From NCBI GenBank assembly GCA_902795045.1, contig CADBJU010000003.1:124001-188000 (forward strand): DNA of 64,000 nt. The letters are read 5' to 3'. The DNA comes from Oscillospiraceae bacterium. Its GTDB lineage: Bacteria; Bacillota; Clostridia; Oscillospirales; Oscillospiraceae. Numbering within the stretch: the first letter of the stretch is position 1; each line of letters starts with the position of its first letter. Under the pieces are notes generated by a model, which saw nothing but the letters and a program-made list of their open reading frames with translations, searched no databases and had not been told where the DNA came from. Position numbers and translations under genes: made by a program. This document shows, one piece after another, positions 8,704 to 17,662 of this stretch.

Positions 8704-9948
8704 ATGCGCTTTCTTCACCTTGCCGATCTGCATTTCGGCAAATCCATATACGGCACCTCCCTGCTCGAAAACGGCGACCAGGGCGCGTGGGTCGACCGCT
8801 TCCTCGCCCTCGTGGAAACGATCAGGCCGGACGCGGTGGTCATCGCCGGGGACGTGTATGACCGCGGCGCGCCGTCGGGGGACGCGGTGCAGCTGCTCAG
8901 CCGCATGCTCACGGGGCTGTCGGCGTTTTCGATCCCCGTCATGATGTGCGCGGGCAACCACGACTCGGTACAGCGCCTGTCCTTTTTAAGCCCCCTGCTC
9001 GCCCGCGAGGGGCTGCATATCTCGGGGAGCGTGTACGAGGACCCCATGCTCGCCCATGTGTCGCTCCGCGACGAATACGGCCCTGTCACCTTCTGGCTCA
9101 TGCCCTATGTGTTTCCGGCGCTCATTGCCGGGGCGCTCGGCGACGACAGCCTCCGCGGCAGCGAGGAGGCCGTGCGGGCGCTGCTTCATACCCAGCCTGT
9201 CGACTTTTCCGGACGCAACGTCCTCATCGCCCATCAGAACGTGACCGCAAACGGTACGCCGGGCGAGCGCGGCGGGTCGGAGTCCATGGTGGGCGGCGTC
9301 GGGCAGATCGACTATACGGTCTTTGACGGCTTTGACTACGTCGCCCTCGGCCACATCCACGCGGCCTATCCGGTGGGGCGGGAAGCGGTGCGCTATGCGG
9401 GCTCGCCGCTGTGCTATCACTTCAACGAGACCAGGCAGGCCGCCAAGGGGCCGCTGCTGGTGGAGCTTAATGCAAAAGGCGAGGCTGTGAAGGTCGAGAC
9501 CCTGGTCATCCCGCCGCTGCACCCCATGCGGGAGATACGCGGGGCGTATGAGGAAATACGGGACGCGGAGCTGAGTGACCCCCGGCGGGGCGAATATCTG
9601 CGTGTAGTGCTCACCGACCGGCGTATCAGCCCCGAGATCGCCGCCTTTTTCCGGGAGCTGTATCAGGGCCGTGACAGCGTGCTGATGGAGCTATGCTCGG
9701 AGTTTACACAGTTATCCGGTGCGGCGGGAGCGCTTGAGCGCGGGGATGTAGAGCAGAAGAGCATCGAGGACCTGTTCGGCGATTTCTACACCGAGCGCAG
9801 CGGCGGCACACCGCCCGCGGACGCGGACGCGCAGCTTCTCGCCGAGGCGGGCGAGCTGCTGCGCCGGACCGATCCCCACGCCGCCCCGACGGCGCGGGAT
9901 GTGGAAAGGCTTCTTGACTATCTGACGGGACAGGAGGCGGAGAGATGA
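8704..9948 (+). CDS. sbcD: Exonuclease SbcCD, nuclease subunit D
   Basis: 414 aa. The calcineurin-like phosphoesterase motifs are all present: HLADLHFGK, AGDVYDRG, CAGNHDS, and later IAHQNV and ALGHIH, which bind the two Mn ions. A capping domain follows after about residue 290. With SbcC it opens hairpins and degrades DNA ends. The start chosen is the ATG after AAAGGAGGAAATGCG, matching the family N-terminus MRFLHLADLH. The stop overlaps the sbcC start by 4 nt (ATGA), so the pair is translationally coupled. Confidence 0.95.
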   Translation: MRFLHLADLHFGKSIYGTSLLENGDQGAWVDRFLALVETIRPDAVVIAGDVYDRGAPSGDAVQLLSRMLTGLSAFSIPVMMCAGNHDSVQRLSFLSPLLAREGLHISGSVYEDPMLAHVSLRDEYGPVTFWLMPYVFPALIAGALGDDSLRGSEEAVRALLHTQPVDFSGRNVLIAHQNVTANGTPGERGGSESMVGGVGQIDYTVFDGFDYVALGHIHAAYPVGREAVRYAGSPLCYHFNETRQAAKGPLLVELNAKGEAVKVETLVIPPLHPMREIRGAYEEIRDAELSDPRRGEYLRVVLTDRRISPEIAAFFRELYQGRDSVLMELCSEFTQLSGAAGALERGDVEQKSIEDLFGDFYTERSGGTPPADADAQLLAEAGELLRRTDPHAAPTARDVERLLDYLTGQEAER

Positions 9949-12900
9949 GACCGCTGTATCTGGAAATGACGGCTTTCGGCTCCTACGCCGGGACCACCGC
10001 GCTGCCCTTTGAAAAGCTTACGCACGGGCTCTACCTCGTCACCGGCGACACCGGCGCGGGCAAGACCACCATCTTTGACGCCATCATGTTCGCCCTCTAC
10101 GGTTCCGCCAGCGGCAGCGACCGCAGCCCCGACATGCTCCACTGCGACCATGTGCCGAAGTCCGAGGACACGGTGGTGAGGCTCCGCTTTGCCCAGGGCG
10201 GGAAGGACTACGAGGTGGAGCGCCGCCTGCATTTCAGCAAAAAGCGCGGCACCGATCAGTATAACGACGCGCGGCCGGACGCACAGCTTATCGAGCCCGA
10301 CCGCGAGCCCACGGAGGGCGCGTCGAAGGTCACGGCGCGCATCGAGGCGCTGCTGGGGCTAAATGCCGAGCAGTTTCGCAAGATCATCATGCTGGCCCAG
10401 GGGGAGTTCCGGGAATTTCTCAACGCCGACAGCGACAAGAAAAACGAGATTTTGGGCAGGCTTTTCGACTCTGCGCCTTATGTGTGGTATCAGAACCTGC
10501 TGGCGGGCGCGCGGGACGAGCTGAAAGCCCGCCGCGCAGGGCAGAGTGAGAAGCTGCACGCGCTGATGGAGAACGTCTTCCAGCCGCCGGCGGGAGAATT
10601 GGAGGACTATCAGGCCGGGCACCCCAGGCTTCTCGAAAACCTGGCGGCGCTCATCGAGCAGGAGGCACAGGGCCTTCGGGAGCTCGAGAATGCACGGGGT
10701 GAGCTGAACAAGCAGATCGCGGCGCTCAATACGCAAAAGGGCGCGGCCGAGGCCGACAACGCCCGGCTTGCCGAGCTTCAGCGGGTGCAAACCGCCCTTG
10801 CGGAATTGGAGGCAAAGGGCGCGGAGATCGAAACGCGCAAGGCCGCGTGGGTGCTGGCCGAGAAGGCCGTGCACCGGGCAAAGCCCGCGATGGACGAGGC
10901 GCAGAAGGCCGGGACGGCGCTTGCCGTCACAAGGGCAGAGTTTGACACACTGAACAGTCAGCTTGTGTCCTACCGCGATGCAGTACAGGCCGCGGAGGAA
11001 ACCATGGAGGCCGACGCGGAGACGAGCGCGGCGCTGGGGCAGCTTGCGGCGGAGATCCGGGACATCGCCCTCAAGCTGCCGCGCTATGAGGAGCTGACGC
11101 AGAAGCAGCAGGAAAAGACGGCGGCGGAGAAGGCCGGGAGCGAAGCAGAGAAAGCACGCACGGACGAGCAGGCAAAGCTTGATGCGCTGACTGCCGAGAC
11201 CGCCGCCCTGCGTGAACAATACCGGGCTCTCGACAATGCCGACAGTGAGGCCGAGGCCGCGAAGCATCTGGACGAACGGGCACGGGAAACGGTGCAGGCC
11301 CTCGCGTGCATCCGGTCGGAGACGGACGCGATCCGCGCGCTGGAGATTGATCTTGCCGCGCGGCAGGAGCGGCTGGAGCAGCTCACCGGGAAGGCCGCGC
11401 AGGCCGAGGCGAAGTATGCCGAGCTCTACCGCCGCTTCATCGCGGGTCAGGCCGGGCTGCTGGCCTCTGATCTGAGGCGGAGGCTTAAGGAGGACGGTGA
11501 GGCGGCCTGTCCCGTCTGCCGCACGCGGCTTGACCGGGAGTCGGCGGAGAGGCTCCCGGCGCTTACGGAGGACACGCCGGATCAGGAGCGTGTGGACGCG
11601 GCGAAGGCAGAGCACGAGAAGGCCGAGCGCCTGCGCGCAGAGCAGGCAACCGGCAGGGCCGCCCTCGCCGCCGCCATCGACTCGCGCGTCGCCGCGCTGC
11701 TGGAGCGCGCCCTGCCGCTGCTGCCCGGCTGCAACGGCTGGGAGGACCTGCGCGACGGTGCGGAGCTGGACGAAGCTGCAGAGGCCGCGGCGCAGAAACA
11801 GACGGAGGCCGACCATGCCCTGGCGGAGGCAGAAATGCGCAGGGCAGAACGGCAGCGCATACGCGAGCTGCTGCCGCAAAAGGAGCAGGCGCAGGAGGCG
11901 GCGCGGGTACGGATCGAAGAATTAAACCGTGAGGTTCAGACGCAGGACGGCATTGCCCGGGAAGCGGAGGCCGTGCTGCGGGAGCTGCGAAAGCAGCTGT
12001 GCTTCCCGGATGCGGAAGCCGCGAAGGCGGAACAGAAAGCCCTGGAGGAAAAGCGGGACCGGCTCACTTCCCTGCTCCAGGCACACCGCGAGGCGCTGGA
12101 GGGCGCAAGGCAGCAGCTCGACACCGCGCAGGGTAGTCTGGCGGAAAAGGAGAAGCTGGCGACCAAACAGGAGTCGGCCCTTGCGGATGCCAGCACAGCG
12201 CTTGCCGCCACTCTCGCGGAGACCGGCTTTGCGGATACGGACGCAGTTCTGGCCGCCCTCTCCCCCGTCGGTGCGGACGCGGAGGGCTGGCTCAAGGCCG
12301 AGCAGCAGGCCTTCATCGCCCACGCCGAGACCCTGCGCCATACAAAGGAGCAGGCCGCGCGGCTGGAGGAGCAGACCGCCGGGAAGTCTTTCACCGATTT
12401 ATCCGCGCTGGACGAGGCGCTTGCACAGCTCGGCGGCGAGTACGACGCGGCAAACGGCTCGTGCGCACGGCAGGCGGCGCTCGTCCGAAATCACACGGAT
12501 GTGCGGGAGCAGGCAAAGGCCCTGCGCGCAGATCTCGAGGCAAGCGAGGGCGCGTGGACGAGGCTTGACCGTCTGGCAGCGCTGGCTGTCGGCAGCAGCG
12601 GAGAGGGCGGTAAGCTCAGCTTTGACCGCTACGTCATGGGCGCGGTGTTCCGGGAGATCCTCGAGGCCGCGAACCGCCGCATGGAGCTCATGAGCGGCGG
12701 GCGCTACACCCTCATGCACAAAACCGGCGCCGACCGCCGCAATGCCAAGGCGGGACTTGAGATCGAGGTTCTCGACAACAGCACCGGCCAGCTCCGCCCC
12801 TCGGGGTCGCTTTCGGGCGGCGAGGGCTTCTTTACATCGCTCGCTCTGGCTCTGGGCTTGTCCGATGTCGTCCAGAACCACGCGGGCGGCAGGCAGATGG

Positions 12901-13103
12901 ACGCCCTGTTCATCGACGAGGGCTTCGGCACGTTGAGCGACGATGTGCTTGACCGGGCGCTGGATGTCTTGAACCAGCTCACCGAGGGCAATCGCCTTGT
13001 GGGCATCATCTCGCATGTCGACAAGCTCGACGAGAGCATCGCCCAGAAGGTGCGCGTGAAGAACACCGGCAAGGGCAGCACGCTGACGCTGGAGCTGCCG
13101 TGA
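9945..13103 (+). CDS. sbcC: Exonuclease SbcCD, ATPase subunit C
   Basis: 1052 aa, an SMC/Rad50-like protein. The N-terminal ATPase half has Walker A (GDTGAGKTT). Long Ala/Glu-rich coiled coils run through the middle, with a zinc-hook CPVC near residue 520 at the apex. The C-terminal half has the signature SLSGGEGFF (about residue 955) and Walker B (ALFIDEGFGTL). It forms the tethering and ATP-driven part of the SbcCD nuclease that processes DNA hairpins and breaks. A 25-bp tandem duplication covers its stop codon. Confidence 0.95.
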   Translation: MRPLYLEMTAFGSYAGTTALPFEKLTHGLYLVTGDTGAGKTTIFDAIMFALYGSASGSDRSPDMLHCDHVPKSEDTVVRLRFAQGGKDYEVERRLHFSKKRGTDQYNDARPDAQLIEPDREPTEGASKVTARIEALLGLNAEQFRKIIMLAQGEFREFLNADSDKKNEILGRLFDSAPYVWYQNLLAGARDELKARRAGQSEKLHALMENVFQPPAGELEDYQAGHPRLLENLAALIEQEAQGLRELENARGELNKQIAALNTQKGAAEADNARLAELQRVQTALAELEAKGAEIETRKAAWVLAEKAVHRAKPAMDEAQKAGTALAVTRAEFDTLNSQLVSYRDAVQAAEETMEADAETSAALGQLAAEIRDIALKLPRYEELTQKQQEKTAAEKAGSEAEKARTDEQAKLDALTAETAALREQYRALDNADSEAEAAKHLDERARETVQALACIRSETDAIRALEIDLAARQERLEQLTGKAAQAEAKYAELYRRFIAGQAGLLASDLRRRLKEDGEAACPVCRTRLDRESAERLPALTEDTPDQERVDAAKAEHEKAERLRAEQATGRAALAAAIDSRVAALLERALPLLPGCNGWEDLRDGAELDEAAEAAAQKQTEADHALAEAEMRRAERQRIRELLPQKEQAQEAARVRIEELNREVQTQDGIAREAEAVLRELRKQLCFPDAEAAKAEQKALEEKRDRLTSLLQAHREALEGARQQLDTAQGSLAEKEKLATKQESALADASTALAATLAETGFADTDAVLAALSPVGADAEGWLKAEQQAFIAHAETLRHTKEQAARLEEQTAGKSFTDLSALDEALAQLGGEYDAANGSCARQAALVRNHTDVREQAKALRADLEASEGAWTRLDRLAALAVGSSGEGGKLSFDRYVMGAVFREILEAANRRMELMSGGRYTLMHKTGADRRNAKAGLEIEVLDNSTGQLRPSGSLSGGEGFFTSLALALGLSDVVQNHAGGRQMDALFIDEGFGTLSDDVLDRALDVLNQLTEGNRLVGIISHVDKLDESIAQKVRVKNTGKGSTLTLELP

Positions 13104-13139
13104 GAATGCAGGCATGGAGCTGCCGTGAGAATGCAGGCA
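13090..13139 (+). repeat. 25-bp perfect tandem duplication across the sbcC stop codon
   Basis: The 25-nt unit beginning TGGAGCTGCCGTGAG occurs twice in a row, at 13090-13114 and 13115-13139. The first copy encodes the last residues (LELP) and stop of sbcC. The second is outside the gene. Confidence 0.9.
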
Positions 13140-13143
13140 ATAC

Positions 13144-13172
13144 TTGATAGTTCCCGTATTGTGTGGTAAAAT
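13144..13172 (+). promoter_or_regulatory. Promoter for rpiB
   Basis: TTGATA, 17-nt spacer, TAAAAT, with the rpiB ATG about 40 nt downstream and AAGGAGATACAACT before it. Confidence 0.65.
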
Positions 13173-13210
13173 AAATAAGTTAAACACACCAGATACAAGG
13201 AGATACAACT

Positions 13211-13639
13211 ATGATTGCAATCGGCAGTGACCACGGCGGGTTTGCGCTCAAAAAGACGCTAATGGCGCATCTGGATAAGCGCGGCCTGGAATACAAGGAT
13301 TTCGGCACCTACAGTGAGGCCTCCTGCGACTACCCCGCATACGGCAAGGCTGTCGCCCACGCGGTGGCAGGCGGCGAGTGCGAGCGCGGCATTTTGATAT
13401 GCGGCACCGGCATCGGCATGTCCATGACCGCCAACAAGATTCCCGGCGTCCGGGCCGCCGTCTGCGGCGACTGCTTCAGCGCCGAGGCCACGCGGGAGCA
13501 CAATGACGCCAATATCCTCTGCATGGGCGCGCGCGTGGTGGGTGAGGGCCTTGCCCTCAAGATTGCCGACACCTTCCTCGACACCCCCTTCTCCAACGAC
13601 GAGCGGCACATCCGCCGCATTTCACAGATCGAGGGCTGA
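13211..13639 (+). CDS. rpiB: Ribose 5-phosphate isomerase B
   Basis: 142 aa, the normal length for RpiB/LacAB-family sugar isomerases. The N-terminus MIAIGSDHGGFALK, the active-site Cys region (GILICGTGIGMSMTANK) and REHNDANILCMGARV are diagnostic. It interconverts ribose 5-phosphate and ribulose 5-phosphate in the non-oxidative pentose phosphate pathway. The Shine-Dalgarno AAGGAG precedes the ATG well. The next gene starts 3 nt after its stop, so they are probably co-transcribed. Confidence 0.93.
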   Translation: MIAIGSDHGGFALKKTLMAHLDKRGLEYKDFGTYSEASCDYPAYGKAVAHAVAGGECERGILICGTGIGMSMTANKIPGVRAAVCGDCFSAEATREHNDANILCMGARVVGEGLALKIADTFLDTPFSNDERHIRRISQIEG

Positions 13640-13642
13640 TCC

Positions 13643-14767
13643 TTGGCGAGGGTACAGGAGTTTTACAAGGGGAGCCGCAAGCGGCGAAACTACGCCTTCA
13701 TCCCCTTCATCGCGCTGCTGGCGCTGTTTTCCGTGATGCTGGTGCTGTTTTACGGCATGCAGAAATACGCGGTCATCTCCAAGGACGGCGTCAAGATCGA
13801 GCTGCCCATCCTCTCGGACGGGAAGGCCAGGACCGTCGACAGCGAGGGCCATACCGTGCGCCAGTTTGAGCCGGTGAGCGTGCCGCTGAATCTGGACAGC
13901 CCTGACTTTTACTACGTCAAATCCAGTGCCGGGAAAAATTCACCGCCGGTGCGCGGCATCTTCATCCCGTCGGTGAACGTGAACCCCAGCAAAATCATTG
14001 AGTACGCCTCCCGTCTCGTGGCGGGCAATGCGCTGGTGCTGGAGATGAAGCCCCGCAGCGGCGTGTGCCTGTGGGAGTCTCAGTCCCAGATGGCCCTGGC
14101 CTACTCTCTCAACCAGCCCACCGAGCTTACCGCGGCCATGCCGGAGATGATCGAGACCCTGAAGGGCCAAAACATCTATCTCGTGGCGCAGATCAGCTGC
14201 TGCATCGACGAGCTGCTGCCCACCCGCACCACCGCCTACTGCATCCACACCGAGACGGGCCTCAACTACACGGACGGTCTCGGCACCTGGCTCGACCCCT
14301 ACAACCTCGATCTCAGGACCTGGATCGCCGAGATGGTGCAGGAGCTCTACGACCTGGGCTTTGACGAGGTGGTGCTGGCGGACGTGGCCCACCCCTCGCT
14401 TGCAGAGCCCATCCCGCTGCTCTACACGCGGGATATCTCCACCGAGCGCAGCACCGTCTACGCCGTGTGCGGTCTTGCCGCAGGCATTGCCGACAAGCTG
14501 CGCGACCGGGACAAGGTCCTGTCCATTTACTGCAAGACCCGCGAGGCCCTGGTGCGCGACGACTTCACCACCGGGCAGAACGCGGTGCTGTTTATGCAGC
14601 TTTATGACCGGGTGTACCTCGAGACGGACAAGTTCACCTATCCTTATAATGTGGAGGATATGCAGAGCAGCGTCCATACCGGCAATGTCTACGACCGGCT
14701 GGTGCCCGTGGTCGTCAACTACATCCCGGACAATTCCAGCTGGGTGCTGGTGGACGGACCGGAATAA
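13643..14767 (+). CDS. Membrane-anchored glycoside-hydrolase-like protein
   Basis: 374 aa with a basic N-terminus (KGSRKRRN) and one transmembrane segment at about residues 18-40, so the bulk is outside the cell. The exported part has a TIM-barrel-like series (RGIFIPSV, NALVLEMK, YLVAQISCC, DEVVLADVAHP) resembling the putative glycoside hydrolase family often annotated DUF4015. The start is a TTG, three bases after the rpiB stop; no in-frame ATG would keep the basic N-terminus and membrane segment. Substrate unknown. A role in cell wall or extracellular sugar metabolism is only a guess. Confidence 0.6.
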   Translation: MARVQEFYKGSRKRRNYAFIPFIALLALFSVMLVLFYGMQKYAVISKDGVKIELPILSDGKARTVDSEGHTVRQFEPVSVPLNLDSPDFYYVKSSAGKNSPPVRGIFIPSVNVNPSKIIEYASRLVAGNALVLEMKPRSGVCLWESQSQMALAYSLNQPTELTAAMPEMIETLKGQNIYLVAQISCCIDELLPTRTTAYCIHTETGLNYTDGLGTWLDPYNLDLRTWIAEMVQELYDLGFDEVVLADVAHPSLAEPIPLLYTRDISTERSTVYAVCGLAAGIADKLRDRDKVLSIYCKTREALVRDDFTTGQNAVLFMQLYDRVYLETDKFTYPYNVEDMQSSVHTGNVYDRLVPVVVNYIPDNSSWVLVDGPE

Positions 14768-14769
14768 AC

Positions 14770-14812
14770 GATAGCGAACCGCTGACAACTGTTCATCGGT
14801 TCGTTATTTTTT
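14770..14812 (+). terminator. Terminator after rpiB operon
   Basis: A 12-bp stem with G-U pairs (GATAGCGAACCG / CGGTTCGTTATT) is followed by a T run. Confidence 0.75.
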
Positions 14813-14828
14813 CCTGCCGTCCGCAGAC

Positions 14829-14941
14829 CCTCTCCGCCCCAGTGTGAGCACTGGGGCACCTCTCCCAGAGGGAGAGGCAAGTCTTGGCTCCCCCTTTGGG
14901 GGAGCTGTCACGGCAATTTATTGACGTAACTGAGAGGGCCT
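14829..14941. repeat. Dispersed repeat copy (A) between rpiB operon and hom
   Basis: It has palindromic pieces CCCCAGTGTGAGCACTGGGG and CTCCCCCTTTGGGGGAG typical of the repeat family scattered through the window. The remaining part of this gap, 14942-15112, has a possible weak promoter (TTGTAA, 17 nt, TAAACT at 15015-15043) and no recognisable leader element. Confidence 0.75.
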
Positions 14942-15112
14942 TCTTCTGTTTAAACTACACAACACCCTCCCCGATTTTTGCCGCAATTTGTACAAGGTTT
15001 TTTTCGGAAAAGTCTTGTAATCCGACCCGACTTGTGTTAAACTGTCGCCGTTCTAAAGACAATTGTCCCTATTTTGCGGACATATCAAGATCCGGAGAGA
15101 GGAAGATATACC

Positions 15113-16252
15113 ATGAAAGTTGCAATATTGGGTTTTGGCACCGTCGGTGTCGGCGTATATGAGATGCTGGAGAAGTGCGCGGGTCTCGAGCCCGGCCCCG
15201 TGCTGGTGCGTGCGGGCAAGGAGGACAAGCCCTTCAAGGTTTCCAGCATGGAAGCGATCGTGAACGATCCCACCGTCGGCGCGGTGGCGGAGGTCATGGG
15301 CGGCATCGAGCCCGCCAACTCCTATGTCTCCATGGCGCTGTCTGCGGGCAAGCACGTGGTCACCTCCAACAAGGCCCTGGTCGCGGCCCACGGCATCGAG
15401 CTTTCCCAGCTTGCCCGTGAGCACGGTGTATCCTTCCTCTTCTCCGCTGCCTGCGGCGGCGGCGTACCCTTCCTGCACAACCTCGCCATCGCGGCGCAGA
15501 GCGACAGCATCCTCTCCCTCGGCGGCATCCTCAACGGCACCACCAACTTCATGCTCGACGCCATGCAGAGCGAGGGCAAGGACTACGGCGACGTGCTGCG
15601 CCAGGCCCAGGCCCTGGGCTACGCGGAGGCTGATCCAACGGCAGACGTGTCCGGTCTTGACGCGCTGCGCAAGATCATGCTGGCCTGCGCGGTGGCCTAC
15701 GGCAAGCTGCCGGTCGACGGCTTTAGCCGCGAGGGCATCGAGAGCATCACGGCTGCCGATGTGGCCGACTTCCAGGGGCGCGGCCTCACCTGCCGCCTCA
15801 TCACCTCCGGCGGCCCTGCGGGTGATACAGTCTACGCCTATGTTGAGCCGGTCCTCTTCCCCGCCAACGCCCCCGAGTGCTCGGTGGTCAAGAACTTCAA
15901 CATGGCAAAATACAACGGCGAAAACGCCGGGGCCATCGTCCTGATGGGCCAGGGCGCGGGCCGCTACCCCACCGCCTCCGCCGTCGTGCGCGACCTGTGC
16001 GGGCTGGGAAGCCTGGAGATGTTCCGCCCCGACGTCTGCAAGGTCTCGGCCGACAACGCCGCCTGCGTGCATCCCTACTACGTTCGTGTCGACGCCGACA
16101 AAGCGGGGCGCTTCGTGTTCAGCGACAAGTGGGCAGACGGCGGCAGCGTACGCGGCATCCTTGAGCCCATCGCGGTGCCCGCCATGCACGCGCTGGCCGA
16201 ATCTGTACGCAAGGAGGGCGGCAGCATCTTCTTCGCCGCTATGGAGGGTTAA
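15113..16252 (+). CDS. hom: Homoserine dehydrogenase
   Basis: 379 aa. It starts with an NAD(P)-binding fold (VAILGFGTVGVGVYEML). The catalytic domain has the family motifs NKALVAAHG, the GGGVP substrate loop, ILNGTTNFML, GYAEADPTADVSGLDA and DFQGRGLT. It reduces aspartate semialdehyde to homoserine, the branch toward threonine and methionine. The C-terminus ends soon after YYVRVDADKAG, where many relatives have a full regulatory ACT domain, so feedback control may be weak or absent. The ATG follows GAGAGGAAGATATACC. It directly abuts the aspartate kinase gene. Confidence 0.93.
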   Translation: MKVAILGFGTVGVGVYEMLEKCAGLEPGPVLVRAGKEDKPFKVSSMEAIVNDPTVGAVAEVMGGIEPANSYVSMALSAGKHVVTSNKALVAAHGIELSQLAREHGVSFLFSAACGGGVPFLHNLAIAAQSDSILSLGGILNGTTNFMLDAMQSEGKDYGDVLRQAQALGYAEADPTADVSGLDALRKIMLACAVAYGKLPVDGFSREGIESITAADVADFQGRGLTCRLITSGGPAGDTVYAYVEPVLFPANAPECSVVKNFNMAKYNGENAGAIVLMGQGAGRYPTASAVVRDLCGLGSLEMFRPDVCKVSADNAACVHPYYVRVDADKAGRFVFSDKWADGGSVRGILEPIAVPAMHALAESVRKEGGSIFFAAMEG

Positions 16253-17566
16253 ATGTTAAAGGTAGCAAAATTCGGCGGCTCCTCCGTCGCGGGGGCCGAA
16301 CAGTTCAAAAAGGTCAAAGCCATCATTGAGGCGGACCCCTCGCGGCGCATCGTGGTAAGCTCCGCCGCCGGCAAGCGCGACAGCTCCGACCACAAGCTGA
16401 CCGATCTTCTCTATCTATGCCACGCGCACATCACCTACGGTGTGTCCTGCGACGACATCATCGGCACCATCCGCAGCCGCTTTGCCGAGATCCGCGACGC
16501 GCTGGGTCTTCAGTACGATGTGGAGGGCGACTTCGACAAGCTCCTCCCCCGCCTCAACCGCGACATGGGCGTGGATGAGCTGGTGTCCAGAGGCGAGTAT
16601 TTCACCTCGCGCCTGCTGGCGGAATATCTTGGATATAGATTTGTGGACGCGGCCGACTGCGTGTTCTTCGGTCTCGACGGTCAGATCGACCGGGAAAAGA
16701 CCTACGCCGCCATCGGAAACGCCCTCAAGGAACACGAGCGCATCCTGATCCCCGGCTTTTACGGGAAGCTCCCCACCGGGAAGATCAAGGTCATGTCCCG
16801 CGGCGGCAGCGACATCTCCGGCGCGCTGGCAGCCGCGGCGGTGAACGCGGACGTTTATGAGAACTGGACCGATGTGTCCGGTATCCTGATGGCCGATCCC
16901 CGCATTGTGGAAAATCCCGCGCCCATCTCCACCATCACCTACGCCGAGCTCCAGGAGCTTGCCTTCATGGGTGCCTCCGTTTTGCACGAGGACTCCATCA
17001 GCCCCGTCAAGGAGAAGGGCATCGCCCTCAACATCCGCAACACCAACCGCCCCCAGGATCCCGGCACCATGATCGTGGAGGAGGTCGAGGAGGACGGTGA
17101 GCAGGAGCGCTTCATCACCGGTATTGCGGGCCGCCGCAACTTCACCGTGCTCACCATCAAGAAGCGCCCCATGAACACAAACGAAGCCCTGCGCCAGGCA
17201 CTGGATATCCTGGACCGCTATCATGTGGCGGTGGAGCATATCACCCTCGGCCTTGACTCCTTCGCGCTGGTGGCCTCCACCGCAGCTCTCGGCGACAGTG
17301 TGTACGATGTGATCGCCGACATGCAGAAGGCCATTCGCCCTGACGACGTGAACGTCAAGGAGGGCATCTCCCTCGTGGCGACGGTGGGCCGCAAGATGAC
17401 TTCCCGCCCCGGCACTTCGGGCAGGCTCTTCCACGCGCTGGGCAAGAGCGGCATCAACATCCGCACCATCGCCCAGGGTTCCGATGAGCTGAGCATCATC
17501 GTGGGCGTGGAGAACGCGGACTTTGAAAAAGCAATCAAGGTTCTGTATGAACGCTTCGCAGGGTAA
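16253..17566 (+). CDS. Aspartate kinase
   Basis: 437 aa. The amino acid kinase domain opens with VAKFGGSSVAG and includes SRGEYFTSRLLAEYLG and VMSRGGSDISGALAAAA. Two C-terminal ACT domains (from about residue 285; MNTNEALRQ... and GKSGINIRTIAQGS) should bind lysine and/or threonine. It phosphorylates aspartate, the first step of the pathway completed here by hom and asd. The ATG follows the hom stop with no gap (TAAATG), so translation is coupled. Which end product inhibits it cannot be told by eye. Confidence 0.93.
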   Translation: MLKVAKFGGSSVAGAEQFKKVKAIIEADPSRRIVVSSAAGKRDSSDHKLTDLLYLCHAHITYGVSCDDIIGTIRSRFAEIRDALGLQYDVEGDFDKLLPRLNRDMGVDELVSRGEYFTSRLLAEYLGYRFVDAADCVFFGLDGQIDREKTYAAIGNALKEHERILIPGFYGKLPTGKIKVMSRGGSDISGALAAAAVNADVYENWTDVSGILMADPRIVENPAPISTITYAELQELAFMGASVLHEDSISPVKEKGIALNIRNTNRPQDPGTMIVEEVEEDGEQERFITGIAGRRNFTVLTIKKRPMNTNEALRQALDILDRYHVAVEHITLGLDSFALVASTAALGDSVYDVIADMQKAIRPDDVNVKEGISLVATVGRKMTSRPGTSGRLFHALGKSGINIRTIAQGSDELSIIVGVENADFEKAIKVLYERFAG

Positions 17567-17573
17567 CAAACGC

Positions 17574-17637
17574 CGTAGGGGTCGATCCCCAGATCGACCC
17601 GAAAACTGATTACGAGGGCCGATGAAGTGCCCCTACG
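17574..17637. repeat. Small inverted-repeat element between aspartate kinase and asd
   Basis: The 64-bp segment is bounded by CGTAGGGG and CCCCTACG. Inside is a local hairpin GGTCGATC/GATCGACC. The ends resemble those inside the larger element at 47887-48053. Confidence 0.6.
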
Positions 17638-17662
17638 AAATAACGAATATGGAGGAAATACA

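Noticed and set aside
14942..15112. T-box or amino-acid riboswitch before hom
   Set aside because: No T-box sequence, specifier stem or lysine-type leader could be recognised; only a weak promoter-like pair.
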